From positions 3,309,644 through 3,373,643 of the forward strand of contig NZ_CP043909.1 of assembly GCF_008630915.1 (NCBI RefSeq): a stretch of DNA of 64,000 nucleotides, read 5' to 3'. The notes beneath the pieces were generated by a model. The model ran no database searches. It was not told where the DNA came from and saw only the letters and a list, made by a program, of their open reading frames with translations. Of the stretch, positions 17,683 through 30,467 are shown in pieces. Source of the DNA: Acinetobacter suaedae. Lineage in GTDB: Bacteria > Pseudomonadota > Gammaproteobacteria > Pseudomonadales > Moraxellaceae. Position numbers and translations under genes: made by a program. Every line of letters starts with the position of its first letter. Position 1 is the stretch's first letter.

Positions 17683-18684
17683 ATGAAGTTGCTTCGTCTC
17701 AACGCATTATCGCCAAATTTTCAGTTACCTCCGACTGCGGTAACGATTGGCAATTTTGATGGTGTCCATCTTGGTCATCAAGCGATGATTGCCCAGCTTA
17801 AATCGTTAGCATCTGCTCAAGGCTTAAAAACTTTAGTGATGATTTTTGAGCCACAACCGCTTGAATTTTTTAAAGGTTATGATGCCCCACCCCGCATTAG
17901 CTCCTTACGAGAAAAAGTAGAATATTTAACTGAACTAGGTGTGGATTACATTGCGGTAGCAAAGTTTGATCAATACTTTAGAAGCCTGAATGCGACTGAA
18001 TTTGCGGATTTACTCAAATTTAAGCTCAATGCCCAAACCCTTGTTTTGGGAGATGACTTTCATTTTGGCAAAGACCGCCAAGGAAACAGTGAATTCTTAA
18101 GAGATTATGGTTTTAATGTCACCAATTTAGATACGATTGCACTGAATGATGAACGTGTCAGTTCAACCCGTATTCGTCAGGTTCTACAAGAAGGTGATCT
18201 GGCATTAGCAGCTAAACTGCTGGGTCGTCCTTACAGCATCACGGGTCGTGTGCAATATGGCGATCAAATCGGACGTACACTGGATTTTCCAACAATTAAT
18301 GTTCGTCTAAATCGTCATAAGCCTTGTCTAAGTGGCATCTATGCAGTCGATGTGGTGTGTGAAAATGCCTCACTGACAGCAAAAGTAAAACATACAAACC
18401 CTGCCCTGAACGGCATTGCAGGGTATCAAAGTGATAGCTTATTCGGTGCTGGCCATGTGGGGACTCGTCCTGCGATCGAACAAGTTCAGCCTGAGTGGCG
18501 ATTAGAAGTACATTTCCCTGATGTTTCTGCTAATCTGTATGGCTTATTAATGCGGGTAACCTTTCTTCACTATTTACATGGTGAACTGAATTACCCTTCG
18601 CTTGAAGCACTCAAAGCTGGAATAGATGATGATGTGCAAAAACTACGAGACTATCGTAATCGTACTTCAGAATTTCCTTTTTAA
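17683..18684 (+). CDS. ribF: Bifunctional riboflavin kinase/FAD synthetase
   Basis: Makes FMN from riboflavin and FAD from FMN in the cytoplasm. The 333-residue protein has the N-terminal FAD synthetase nucleotidyltransferase domain (TIGNFDGVHLGHQAM near 22-36, and SSTRIRQ about 165) and the C-terminal riboflavin kinase domain with GRTLDFPTIN and the L-H-G-E-L-N-Y-P-S segment. The order ribF-ileS-lspA-fkpB is widely conserved in Proteobacteria. A 62-base gap separates it from ileS. Confidence 0.95.
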   Translation: MKLLRLNALSPNFQLPPTAVTIGNFDGVHLGHQAMIAQLKSLASAQGLKTLVMIFEPQPLEFFKGYDAPPRISSLREKVEYLTELGVDYIAVAKFDQYFRSLNATEFADLLKFKLNAQTLVLGDDFHFGKDRQGNSEFLRDYGFNVTNLDTIALNDERVSSTRIRQVLQEGDLALAAKLLGRPYSITGRVQYGDQIGRTLDFPTINVRLNRHKPCLSGIYAVDVVCENASLTAKVKHTNPALNGIAGYQSDSLFGAGHVGTRPAIEQVQPEWRLEVHFPDVSANLYGLLMRVTFLHYLHGELNYPSLEALKAGIDDDVQKLRDYRNRTSEFPF

Positions 18685-18746
18685 ATTTAATTTTCATTTG
18701 TAATACATGTCAGTTTATACACTGATCAAACTGGAAGAAAACTTGC

Positions 18747-21584
18747 ATGAGCGATAAGCAAACTCCTGAAAATGCAGTGGATTATAAAGCCACACTCAAT
18801 TTACCTCATACTGAATTTGCGATGAAAGCAAATTTGGCTGTGCGTGAAGCCAAATGGTTAGAAGAGTGGTATGCCGACAACATTTATCAGCAGATTCGCG
18901 CATCGCGTATTGGCAAGAAGAAATACGTGCTACATGACGGTCCTCCATATGCCAATGGACAAATCCATTTAGGTCATGCGGTCAATAAAGTCCTCAAGGA
19001 CATTATTATTAAAAGCCGTGTATTGGATGGCTTCGATGCGCCTTATGTACCAGGTTGGGACTGTCATGGTCTGCCAATCGAACTTAAAGTGGAAGAAAAA
19101 GTCGGTAAAGTTGGCGTGAAAGTAGACGCATCAACGTTCCGTAAAGCCTGCCGTGAATACGCTTACACACAAGTTGAATTACAAAAGAAAGACTTCGTGC
19201 GTATGGGTGTGTTTGGTGACTGGGACAATCCGTATCTGACTATGAACTTTAAACAAGAGGCGGACATCGTTCGCTCGCTTGGTGCGATTGCTAAAGCTGG
19301 TCATATTGAACCGGGCTTAAAACCTGTGAACTGGTGTTTGGACTGTGGTTCTGCACTGGCTGAAGCCGAAGTTGAATACGAAGATAAAAAATCAGATGCT
19401 ATTGACGTTGGCTTCACCGTTGTTGATCTCAAAGATTTAAGCGCACGCCTAAGTGTTGATGTACAAGATGTAACGGATATCGTGATCTGGACGACCACGC
19501 CATGGACACTACCTGCCAACCAAGCAGTTGCGGTACATGCCGACATCGACTATCAACTTGTTCAAATTCAGAACGATCGTGGTACGCAAAACTTCATTCT
19601 TGCTAAAGATCTAGTGGAATCTGCCATCGAACGTTACAAGCTTGAAAATCCAGTCGTACTGGCTGATTTTAAAGGCGCTGTCATCGAAAACCTATTATTA
19701 CAACATCCGTTGATTACAGATCGCCAAGTCCCTGTGATCGTCGGTGAACATGTCATCGCAACCAGTGGTACAGGTGCCGTACATACCGCACCGGGCCATG
19801 GTGTGGACGACTATAAGGTTGGCCTACAGTACAACCTAAAAGTGGATAATCCAGTCGGTGGCAATGGTGTATATTTACCAACAGCACCGATTTTTGCTGG
19901 CGAGCACATCTATAAAGCCAATCCAAAAATTATAGAAGCATTGGGAGCAACAGGTCGTTTGTGGGCGCATCAACCGATCAAACACAGCTACCCACATTGC
20001 TGGCGTCATAAAACGCCAATCATCTTCCGTGCGACACCGCAATGGTTTATCAGCATGGATGCCAAAGGCTTGCGTCAAACTGCATTAAATGCGATTGAAA
20101 ATGACATCGAATTTGTCCCAGATTGGGGTAAAAACCGTATCCAATCGATGATTGAAGGCCGTCCAGATTGGTGTATTTCTCGTCAACGTACTTGGGGCGT
20201 GCCAATTCCGTTCTTTGTACACAAAGATACCAATGCGTTACACCCACGTACACCTGAATTGATCGAAGAAGTTGCCCAACTGATTGAGCAAGAAGGGATT
20301 GATGCTTGGTATAACCGTGATGCCAGCGACTTCATTGGTGCTGATGCCGAACAATACAATGCTGTTCGCGATACCTTAGACGTTTGGTTCGACTCAGGAA
20401 CCACACACTACGCAGTATTGCGTGAACGTGAAGAGTTGCAAGACCCTGCTGATCTATACCTTGAGGGTTCAGACCAACACCGTGGCTGGTTCCAATCGTC
20501 TTTGTTAACTTCAATTGCAATCAATGAACGTGCACCTTATAAAGGCTTACTCACACACGGCTTCGTCGTAGATGAGAAAGGTCGTAAAATGTCTAAATCA
20601 TTAGGCAACATCATCACGCCACAAGATATCATCAAAGATATGGGTGCAGATGGCTTACGCTTCTGGATCGCTTCGGCTGACTATCGCTATGAAATGACCG
20701 CAGGTAAAGAGATCTTTAGCCGTGCATCTGATGGTTATCGTCGTATCCGTAATACCCTACGTTTCTTATTGGCGAATTTAAATGGTTTTAAACCATCAAC
20801 CGATGCATTACCTGTAGATGAACTGATTGCATTGGATCAGTACATTTTACAACGTGCGGCTGAAGTACAAAAAACCATTCAGCAAGCCTATGAAGAGATG
20901 AACTTCCACATTGTCACTAACGCATTGACCAATTTCTGTATCAATGACTTAGGTGGTTTCTATCTCGACATCATCAAAGATCGTCAATACACAACAAAAG
21001 CGGACTCACAAGCGCGTCGTTCAGCACAAACTGCGCTGTATCATTTGGTACAAGCGTTCGTTCGTTGGATGGCACCAATTCTAAGCTTTACCGCTCAAGA
21101 AGCTTGGCCATTGATTCCTGAACAAACAGATAAATATGTATTTACGGCTGAATGGTACGATATCCCAACTGCATCAACAGCAAACTTGCTTTCTGAAGCA
21201 GATTGGCAAACATTGATTAGCGTAAAATCAGCAGTAAATAAACAGATCGAAGCAGCACGTAACGCTAAACTGATCGGCAGTAACTTATCTGCCAAAGTTG
21301 AACTTTGGGCGGATGAAGCGTTACAAAAACTGCTAAACCAACTGGCTGACGAATTACGTTTTGTCTTGATTACCTCTCAAGTCATCGTCCACCCTTATGC
21401 AGAACAAGGCGAAAGCACTGACCTTGAAGGTTTACGTGTGAAAGTCTCAGCTGCGGATGGTGAAAAATGTGTACGTTGCTGGCATGTATTGCCAGATGTA
21501 AATACACATGAAGGTCATACGGGTTTATGCGCGCGTTGTATTGTCAACGTCACTGGCAGTGGCGAAGTGAGAAAGTATGCCTAA
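18747..21584 (+). CDS. ileS: Isoleucine--tRNA ligase
   Basis: Class I aminoacyl-tRNA synthetase of 945 residues charging tRNA-Ile. The HIGH motif appears as HLGH (74-77) after PPYANGQI; the KMSKS motif is near residues 614-618. The editing domain contains WTTTPWTLPAN. The C-terminal zinc finger (CVRCWH ... CARC, about 906-930) marks the IleS1-type bacterial form. It overlaps lspA by 8 bases. Confidence 0.97.
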   Translation: MSDKQTPENAVDYKATLNLPHTEFAMKANLAVREAKWLEEWYADNIYQQIRASRIGKKKYVLHDGPPYANGQIHLGHAVNKVLKDIIIKSRVLDGFDAPYVPGWDCHGLPIELKVEEKVGKVGVKVDASTFRKACREYAYTQVELQKKDFVRMGVFGDWDNPYLTMNFKQEADIVRSLGAIAKAGHIEPGLKPVNWCLDCGSALAEAEVEYEDKKSDAIDVGFTVVDLKDLSARLSVDVQDVTDIVIWTTTPWTLPANQAVAVHADIDYQLVQIQNDRGTQNFILAKDLVESAIERYKLENPVVLADFKGAVIENLLLQHPLITDRQVPVIVGEHVIATSGTGAVHTAPGHGVDDYKVGLQYNLKVDNPVGGNGVYLPTAPIFAGEHIYKANPKIIEALGATGRLWAHQPIKHSYPHCWRHKTPIIFRATPQWFISMDAKGLRQTALNAIENDIEFVPDWGKNRIQSMIEGRPDWCISRQRTWGVPIPFFVHKDTNALHPRTPELIEEVAQLIEQEGIDAWYNRDASDFIGADAEQYNAVRDTLDVWFDSGTTHYAVLREREELQDPADLYLEGSDQHRGWFQSSLLTSIAINERAPYKGLLTHGFVVDEKGRKMSKSLGNIITPQDIIKDMGADGLRFWIASADYRYEMTAGKEIFSRASDGYRRIRNTLRFLLANLNGFKPSTDALPVDELIALDQYILQRAAEVQKTIQQAYEEMNFHIVTNALTNFCINDLGGFYLDIIKDRQYTTKADSQARRSAQTALYHLVQAFVRWMAPILSFTAQEAWPLIPEQTDKYVFTAEWYDIPTASTANLLSEADWQTLISVKSAVNKQIEAARNAKLIGSNLSAKVELWADEALQKLLNQLADELRFVLITSQVIVHPYAEQGESTDLEGLRVKVSAADGEKCVRCWHVLPDVNTHEGHTGLCARCIVNVTGSGEVRKYA

Positions 21585-22107
21585 TTCACAAGCAAAACAA
21601 GGCTTGTTCCAATTCTATCCTCATAACTTGCTGTGGCTTGGACTTTCAGTCCTTGCCATTGTGTTGGATCAATGGACAAAATGGATCGCAAGCTCGCATT
21701 TAAACTATGCGGATCCTGTACCCGTATTGCCTTTTCTCAATTGGACATTGCTGCATAATTACGGTGCAGCATTTAGCTTTTTATCTGATGCAGGCGGATG
21801 GCAACGCTACTTCTTCACCTCACTTGCGGCAATTGTTTCAATCATTTTTGTATTTTGGCTCATGCGTATGCCTAAGAAAATGATTATTTTACCTATGTCA
21901 ATTGCTTTGATTTTAGGCGGTGCAGTTGGTAATTTGATTGATCGCGTCAGTCTTGGCTATGTCGTGGATTTTATCCATGTCTATTATCAAAACAGCCATT
22001 TCCCTGCCTTCAACCTCGCAGACAGTGCCATTACCCTAGGTACGATTTTGCTTCTCATTGACACCTTCTTCTTAGAGAAGAAACGTAACCAAAAGGCGGA
22101 TGTATAA
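21577..22107 (+). CDS. lspA: Lipoprotein signal peptidase (signal peptidase II)
   Basis: Inner-membrane aspartic peptidase that removes signal peptides from prolipoproteins, such as the SsuA paralogues and small lipoproteins in this window. The 176-residue protein has four membrane segments, the VLDQWTKW box, the NYGAAFSFL motif, and the catalytic aspartates in NLIDRVSLGYVVDF and FNLADSAI. Start overlaps ileS; stop shares one base with the fkpB start. Confidence 0.96.
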   Translation: MPNSQAKQGLFQFYPHNLLWLGLSVLAIVLDQWTKWIASSHLNYADPVPVLPFLNWTLLHNYGAAFSFLSDAGGWQRYFFTSLAAIVSIIFVFWLMRMPKKMIILPMSIALILGGAVGNLIDRVSLGYVVDFIHVYYQNSHFPAFNLADSAITLGTILLLIDTFFLEKKRNQKADV

Positions 22108-22589
22108 TGACTGACATTATCCAACCAAACGAAGAAATCCGGATTGAAGACGGCTCAAAAGTTGATTTGCATTTTTCAGTATCGATCGAAAATGGTGTTG
22201 AAATCGATAACACCCGCGGTCGTGAAGAACCTGTCTCTTTAGTGATTGGTGATGGCAATTTACTTCCAGGCTTTGAAAAGGCTTTATTTGGTTTACGTGC
22301 AGGTGATCGCCGTACCGTACATTTGCCACCAGAAGATGCTTTTGGTCCATGGAATCCTGAAAATATTCAAACTTTTGATACCGTGAAGTTTGAACAACGT
22401 CCTATCATCGGGCATATGATTGAATTTGAAGATAAAGCTAAAGCAACCTTGTTTGGCATCGTAAAATCAGTCAATGATGACATTACCGAGATCGATTTCA
22501 ATCATCCACTTGCTGGTAAAAATATTACCTTTGAAGTGGAAATTTTCAAAGTTACCCCTGCGGGTCAGCAAGGCATTAAACTGATGTAA
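22107..22589 (+). CDS. fkpB: FKBP-type peptidyl-prolyl isomerase (SlpA/FkpB)
   Basis: A 160-residue SlyD/FkpB-type prolyl isomerase. It has the split FKBP fold with L-H-F-S-V near 23, the GDGNLLPGFEKALFGLRAGDRR block, and an inserted chaperone (IF) flap with a D-F-N-H-P-L-A-G-K segment near the C terminus. It is coupled to lspA by the TAATG overlap and ends the ribF-ileS-lspA-fkpB operon, followed by a terminator. ispH, often next in other species, is absent here. Confidence 0.93.
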   Translation: MTDIIQPNEEIRIEDGSKVDLHFSVSIENGVEIDNTRGREEPVSLVIGDGNLLPGFEKALFGLRAGDRRTVHLPPEDAFGPWNPENIQTFDTVKFEQRPIIGHMIEFEDKAKATLFGIVKSVNDDITEIDFNHPLAGKNITFEVEIFKVTPAGQQGIKLM

Positions 22590-22592
22590 CAT

Positions 22593-22619
22593 AAAAGCTC
22601 TCAAATGAGAGCTTTTTTT
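22593..22619 (+). terminator. Terminator of the ileS-lspA-fkpB operon
   Basis: The stem AAAAGCTCTC/GAGAGCTTTT has an AAAT loop and is followed by a T run. Confidence 0.9.
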
Positions 22620-22703
22620 ATCCCTAAAGAAAAGTATAAGATCATATTCAACAACCCATTTTCAAAACTTCAATCATTCAATTCAAACAATATAGGATTA
22701 AAA

Positions 22704-23246
22704 ATGCTCATTTATATTATTGTCGGTAGTGTACGTGAAGGACGAACTGCAATTAAAGTCGCAAACTGGGTACAGCAAGCAACTTCTGAACTCGCGTTAA
22801 ATAATATTCAAACAGAAATCGTAGACTTAAAAGAATGGGATCTGCCTATTTTTGCGGGCGCTCATCCGCCAGCTTCTGGTATCTATGATCAACCAAAGCA
22901 ACAAGCGTGGGCGGATAAAATTGCAACTGCTGATGCATTCATCTTCATCAGCCCAGAATATAATCATGGCTACAGCCCTGCACTGAAGAATGCCTTAGAC
23001 TATCTTGGCAAAGAATGGCAAGGTAAACCTGCTGCTTATATTGGTTATGGCGCAACTAATGGCTCACGTTCAATCAGCCAAATTCGTCAGGTTGCTTCCG
23101 GCCTAGGAGTAGTTGACCCAAATGCAGTTATGGAAATCCGAGATATCTTTAAACGCAATAAAGATGAAAAATTTGAGGCTAATGAGTTTGAAATAAAAGC
23201 ACTTCAACCACTCATTGAAAAACTGCAGAAATACCACCTCAAATAA
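22704..23246 (+). CDS. NAD(P)H-dependent FMN reductase-family flavoprotein
   Basis: A 180-residue flavodoxin-fold protein. The opening strand and phosphate loop IIVGSVREGRTAIKVANW and the FISPEYNHGYSPALKNALDYL segment are diagnostic of the NADPH-dependent FMN reductase/chromate-quinone reductase family. It probably reduces FMN or quinones with NAD(P)H. It could supply reduced flavin to SsuD, for which no ssuE is linked, but nothing in the sequence proves this. The ATG at 22704 has an AGGA site upstream and removes 33 residues that run over the fkpB terminator. It is followed directly by the candidate Rsm-type RNA. Confidence 0.85.
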   Translation: MLIYIIVGSVREGRTAIKVANWVQQATSELALNNIQTEIVDLKEWDLPIFAGAHPPASGIYDQPKQQAWADKIATADAFIFISPEYNHGYSPALKNALDYLGKEWQGKPAAYIGYGATNGSRSISQIRQVASGLGVVDPNAVMEIRDIFKRNKDEKFEANEFEIKALQPLIEKLQKYHLK

Positions 23247-23249
23247 TCA

Positions 23250-23267
23250 TGTAAGCCTAAACCTACA
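23250..23267 (+). promoter_or_regulatory. GacA-type upstream activating element
   Basis: TGTAAG-CCTAAA-CCTACA matches the Pseudomonas GacA binding element TGTAAG-N6-CTTACA at 11 of 12 defined positions. Its centre lies about 70 bases upstream of the proposed start of the RNA below, the spacing seen for rsm genes. No -35 box accompanies the -10 at 23317-23322, which fits activator dependence. Confidence 0.7.
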
Positions 23268-23316
23268 TTAATCGGGGAGATTGACGAATATACAACGCCT
23301 CTGATTCACCTTAATA

Positions 23317-23322
23317 TATAAA
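23317..23322 (+). promoter_or_regulatory. -10 box of the candidate Rsm RNA
   Basis: TATAAA lies within TAATATATAAAT; the proposed transcript starts about 7 bases downstream at the first hairpin. TATATA two bases earlier is an alternative phase. Confidence 0.5.
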
Positions 23323-23328
23323 TCATAC

Positions 23329-23446
23329 AGAGACAGGAAGTCTCATTGAAAATAACAAGACCCACAGGAAGTGGTTGTTTATAGGAAATAAACGACAATA
23401 AACTAAATACGAAGAAGCCCCGTCAGGATGATGGGGCTTCTTTTTA
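23329..23446 (+). ncRNA. Candidate Rsm/Csr-type sponge small RNA
   Basis: An approximately 118-nt transcript is predicted from promoter, hairpins and terminator. Hairpin 1 is GAGAC-AGGAA-GTCTC (23330-23344). Hairpin 2 is CCAC-AGGAA-GTGG (23362-23374), extendable by AACAA/TTGTT across a 3-base bulge. Hairpin 3 is GTTTAT-AGGAA-ATAAAC (23377-23393). Hairpin 4 is the terminator GAAGCCCC/GGGGCTTC, whose apical part GTC-AGGAT-GAT again exposes AGGA. A fifth stem with loop GGGGA lies upstream at 23268-23284. AGGA in a short hairpin loop is the recognition element of CsrA/RsmA, and RsmX/Y/Z and CsrB titrate that protein by repeating it. No reading frame of note is present. Function is inferred from architecture; the upstream GacA-like element supports it. 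Confidence 0.8.
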
Positions 23447-23580
23447 TATAGCGACATTAAAGCTTTAAAATCATCAATATTTACTATTAAATCAGACCTT
23501 CCTTATCATTACCTTCTAGGAATAGAGAAAAGTTAATTACAAATAGTACGTGATATCAATAATATGTATCGAATCTCAAT

Positions 23581-23817
23581 TTATCGAATCTCATAAATTG
23601 GTTGATACATATCCTTATATTGATGAATTTTATTGCCTCTTATTTCAAACTCTGCCTGTACTAAATCCATATATGGATAGATTTCATTACCCTTTATTTC
23701 ATAAACTGGCTGAAATAAATTTATGCATTTATAAATTTTATTGCCTCGTACTTCATAAATGGCCTGACTAGCACTCATGTATGTATACAGTTTTTTTCCA
23801 TTATATTCATTAGACAT
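23581..23817 (-). CDS. Small repeat protein resembling the 4-fold beta-flower family
   Basis: A 78-residue protein made almost wholly of four 18-residue repeats with consensus E-[IV]-[RK]-G-N-[KE]-I-Y-x-Y-x-[ND]-x-x-Q-[PA]-x-[YF], the first copy degenerate. This layout resembles small proteins annotated as 4-fold beta flower, whose repeats form a closed beta propeller-like disc; the match is from memory of the family style and is not confirmed. No signal peptide or membrane segment. The opposite strand is also open, but the repeat logic makes sense only on this strand. The ribosome site is weak (AGAG). It sits between the candidate Rsm RNA and the rRNA operon terminator. Function unknown. Confidence 0.6.
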   Translation of the reverse strand: MSNEYNGKKLYTYMSASQAIYEVRGNKIYKCINLFQPVYEIKGNEIYPYMDLVQAEFEIRGNKIHQYKDMYQPIYEIR

Positions 23818-23906
23818 GCAAAATCTCTATACGCTTCAAATTATTTAAACAAGATGCCACATAAGCCTTTTCAATTTCTATTATCTTTTAGTTATTTTTT
23901 AATCAA

Positions 23907-23944
23907 AATAAAAAACACCCCCAGCCATTAGGTTGGGGGTGTTT
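23907..23944 (-). terminator. rRNA operon terminator
   Basis: AACACCCCC and GGGGGTGTT form a 9-bp stem with a 12-base loop just after 5S on the minus strand, followed there by a T run. Confidence 0.85.
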
Positions 23945-23953
23945 AGATTTAAA

Positions 23954-24068
23954 AGCTGGCGATGACTTACTCTCACATGGCAAGTGCCACACTACCATCA
24001 GCGCGAAGAGGTTTCACTTCTGAGTTCGGGAAGGGATCAGGTGGTTCACTCTTGCTATTGTCGCCAGC
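23954..24068 (-). rRNA. rrf: 5S ribosomal RNA
   Basis: About 115 nt. Ends pair as GCTGGCGAC/GTCATCGCCAGC on the minus strand, and the conserved CCTTCCCGAACTCAGAAGTGAAA segment is present. Ends are set by the terminal helix and may be off by a base or two. Confidence 0.95.
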
Positions 24069-24309
24069 AAACTGTTTTGGCTTTGGGTGGTCTTACTTTT
24101 AAACTTATTATTAAGTTCATGCCACTTAGTACCGAAAGAGTTATTAACGGATTAGTAGAACATAAAGCATAGCTTTATGTCTTGCGCTCGGGCAAAGATT
24201 ATTAATCTTTGCTTATCCTCGCTCATGAGTCTGTATTGTAACTAGTTTTAACACTAAATCAAGTTATGTATTGAATTTATCTTGAATACAACAACTGTTT
24301 GGGTGTTGT

Positions 24310-27202
<2,893 letters not shown>

Positions 27203-27531
27203 TACAACCCCAAACAGTCGTTAACACATACAAGTGAGTGTTATCGTTGCAAACTTAATTGCTACTGGTTTGTTGTCTGTGAACTTAATCACCATACAGC
27301 TTCAATCTAAATTCATATACCAAAACGCTTGATTCAGTGTTTTTGCTAGTTCTCAATTTCATTCTTTCGAATGAATTGAGTGAACAATTTATTTCAGACT
27401 CAATTCTACTAATCTGTTAATGATTAACTACAGCCTCGTCAGCTTGCAGTAAACTGTGATAAATCACAGAAGTTAATAAGCGTTTAACTTACTAAGTTCT
27501 GTAATCTTTAGCTCGTACTTCGTAAAGTACG
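27203..27531 (-). other. tRNA-Ala to 23S spacer of the rRNA operon
   Basis: Transcribed spacer of about 330 bases without a gene. It holds one arm of the 23S processing stem next to the 23S start and AT-rich antitermination-type leader sequence. I see no additional tRNA. Confidence 0.7.
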
Positions 27532-27607
27532 TGGTGGAGACTAGGAGAGTCGAACTCCTGACCTCCTGCGTGCAAAGCAGGCGCTCTACCAACTAAGCTA
27601 AGTCCCC
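27532..27607 (-). tRNA. tRNA-Ala(TGC)
   Basis: A 76-nt cloverleaf with encoded CCA. The acceptor arm is GGGGACT/AGTCTCC, the anticodon loop CTTTGCACG gives TGC, and the T arm has GTTCGACTC. It is the second spacer tRNA of the operon. Confidence 0.96.
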
Positions 27608-27678
27608 AGCTTACAATCATCATGAACGATATATCTTTTTATCTAGCAGCTTGTGATTATTCATCACTTCGTCAGTAG

Positions 27679-27755
<77 letters not shown>

Positions 27756-27814
27756 TCAGATACATCTTCGAAGAACAACTTGTTGTGGATTCTTACCAGT
27801 CACCAATCTTTCGT

Positions 27815-29349
<1,535 letters not shown>

Positions 29350-29624
29350 TAAAATCATTTGCACCTTAGTTAAGACAAGGTGCCAATTCTGGCTCATCAA
29401 TTACTGACTTAATATTCGCTCAAATAAACTTCGAGAAATTTAAACCAATTAATCAATGAAAATATATTCGATCGATCAACCAGTAAAAATCCACACAAGT
29501 TGTTCTTCTATTCTCTTAATGATTAACTTCTTACTTCGTCAGCAAGAAATTAACGCAAAACACTACCTATCATCTTAACCCTGTAAGCTAAGATATTTTC
29601 GTGTATCGCGTCAGGATGTGGTGC
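29350..29624 (-). other. rRNA operon leader
   Basis: Transcribed leader of about 270 bases between the promoter and 16S. It contains a hairpin near 29361-29385 (GGCACCTTGTC ... AAGGTGC on the minus strand) and the upstream arm of the 16S processing stem around 29485-29515. No gene. Confidence 0.65.
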
Positions 29625-29652
29625 ATTATAGGAGTTTTTTTAAGGCGTGCAA
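29625..29652 (-). promoter_or_regulatory. rRNA operon P1-type promoter
   Basis: On the minus strand the -35 TTGCAC (29652-29647) and -10 TATAAT (29630-29625) are 16 bases apart. An A/T-rich run lies upstream, as in an UP element. Confidence 0.85.
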
Positions 29653-29782
29653 GCTTTTTTAAAACCCAACCCCACCAAGTGTTCTTTTTTTGTGCGAAAA
29701 AACATTGGCTATCGCACAAAAATAAGTATAAATACATGAAATATAATTAGAAAAATTATATTTACATTTCTACTTTGGCTTT

Positions 29783-30337
29783 TTACTTTTTGCTCTTTAT
29801 TTGAACACTGATAATTTTAACAGGTTGTTTAGGTACATTTTGATGTAATCCTTGATTGCCTGTAGGCACATTTACGATTTTATCAACGACCTCCATGCCT
29901 TTAGTCACCTTGCCAAAAACTGCATAACCAGCATCCATTGCTGATCGGTTTAGAAAATTATTATCTGCAACATTAATAAAAAATTGACTCGTTGCAGAAT
30001 TAGGATCTCGCGTACGTGCCATAGCTAAAGTACCACGTGTATTTTTCAGACCATTGCTTGCTTCATTTACAATTGGTGCTTTGGTTGTCTTTTCTACCAT
30101 ATTGGCATCTAACCCACCGCCCTGAACCATAAAGCCAGGAATCACGCGATGAAAGATCGTACCTGTGTAAAAGTTGCTTTTCACATAACTTTCAAAGTTT
30201 TTTGCCGAAACAGGTGCCTTATCATCAAAAAGTTCAATTTCGATATTCCCCATGCTCGTTTTCATTTCAACCATGGTATTTGCAAATAGATGGCTGCTTG
30301 CGAGTAATAAACTTGCCGTAATAAATAACTTTTTCAT
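29783..30337 (-). CDS. Exported cyclophilin-type peptidyl-prolyl isomerase
   Basis: A 184-residue cyclophilin that speeds proline isomerisation during folding. It has a signal peptide ([16 protein letters not shown], cleavage near residue 19), so it acts in the periplasm, like PpiA. The catalytic core appears as [14 protein letters not shown] with the catalytic arginine near residue 64, and [16 protein letters not shown] supplies the ligand pocket. A tryptophan typical of cyclosporin-sensitive eukaryotic forms is missing, as in bacterial homologues. Flanked by the rRNA promoter region and an esterase gene; monocistronic. Confidence 0.93.
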   Translation of the reverse strand: MKKLFITASLLLASSHLFANTMVEMKTSMGNIEIELFDDKAPVSAKNFESYVKSNFYTGTIFHRVIPGFMVQGGGLDANMVEKTTKAPIVNEASNGLKNTRGTLAMARTRDPNSATSQFFINVADNNFLNRSAMDAGYAVFGKVTKGMEVVDKIVNVPTGNQGLHQNVPKQPVKIISVQIKSKK

Positions 30338-30467
30338 CTCTACATTCTCAGTCTAAGAATAGATTTAACCGTGAAGCGTAATTTTAGTTTTGCACACTGA
30401 TCTTTACTATTTTTATTTGTTAAGTGCCATGTTCCACGTGAAACATAGCACTATTTTAAGTGGTAAC

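Noticed and set aside
23281..23286. TTGACG as the -35 of the Rsm-like RNA
   Set aside because: It would be 30 bases from the -10, too far; the promoter seems to lack a -35 and to rely on the upstream GacA-like element.
23550..23771. 73-codon plus-strand frame opposite the four-repeat protein
   Set aside because: It mirrors the repeats of the minus-strand gene. The minus-strand translation gives the coherent 18-residue repeat with G-N-K-I-Y, whereas the plus strand gives hydrophobic low-complexity sequence.
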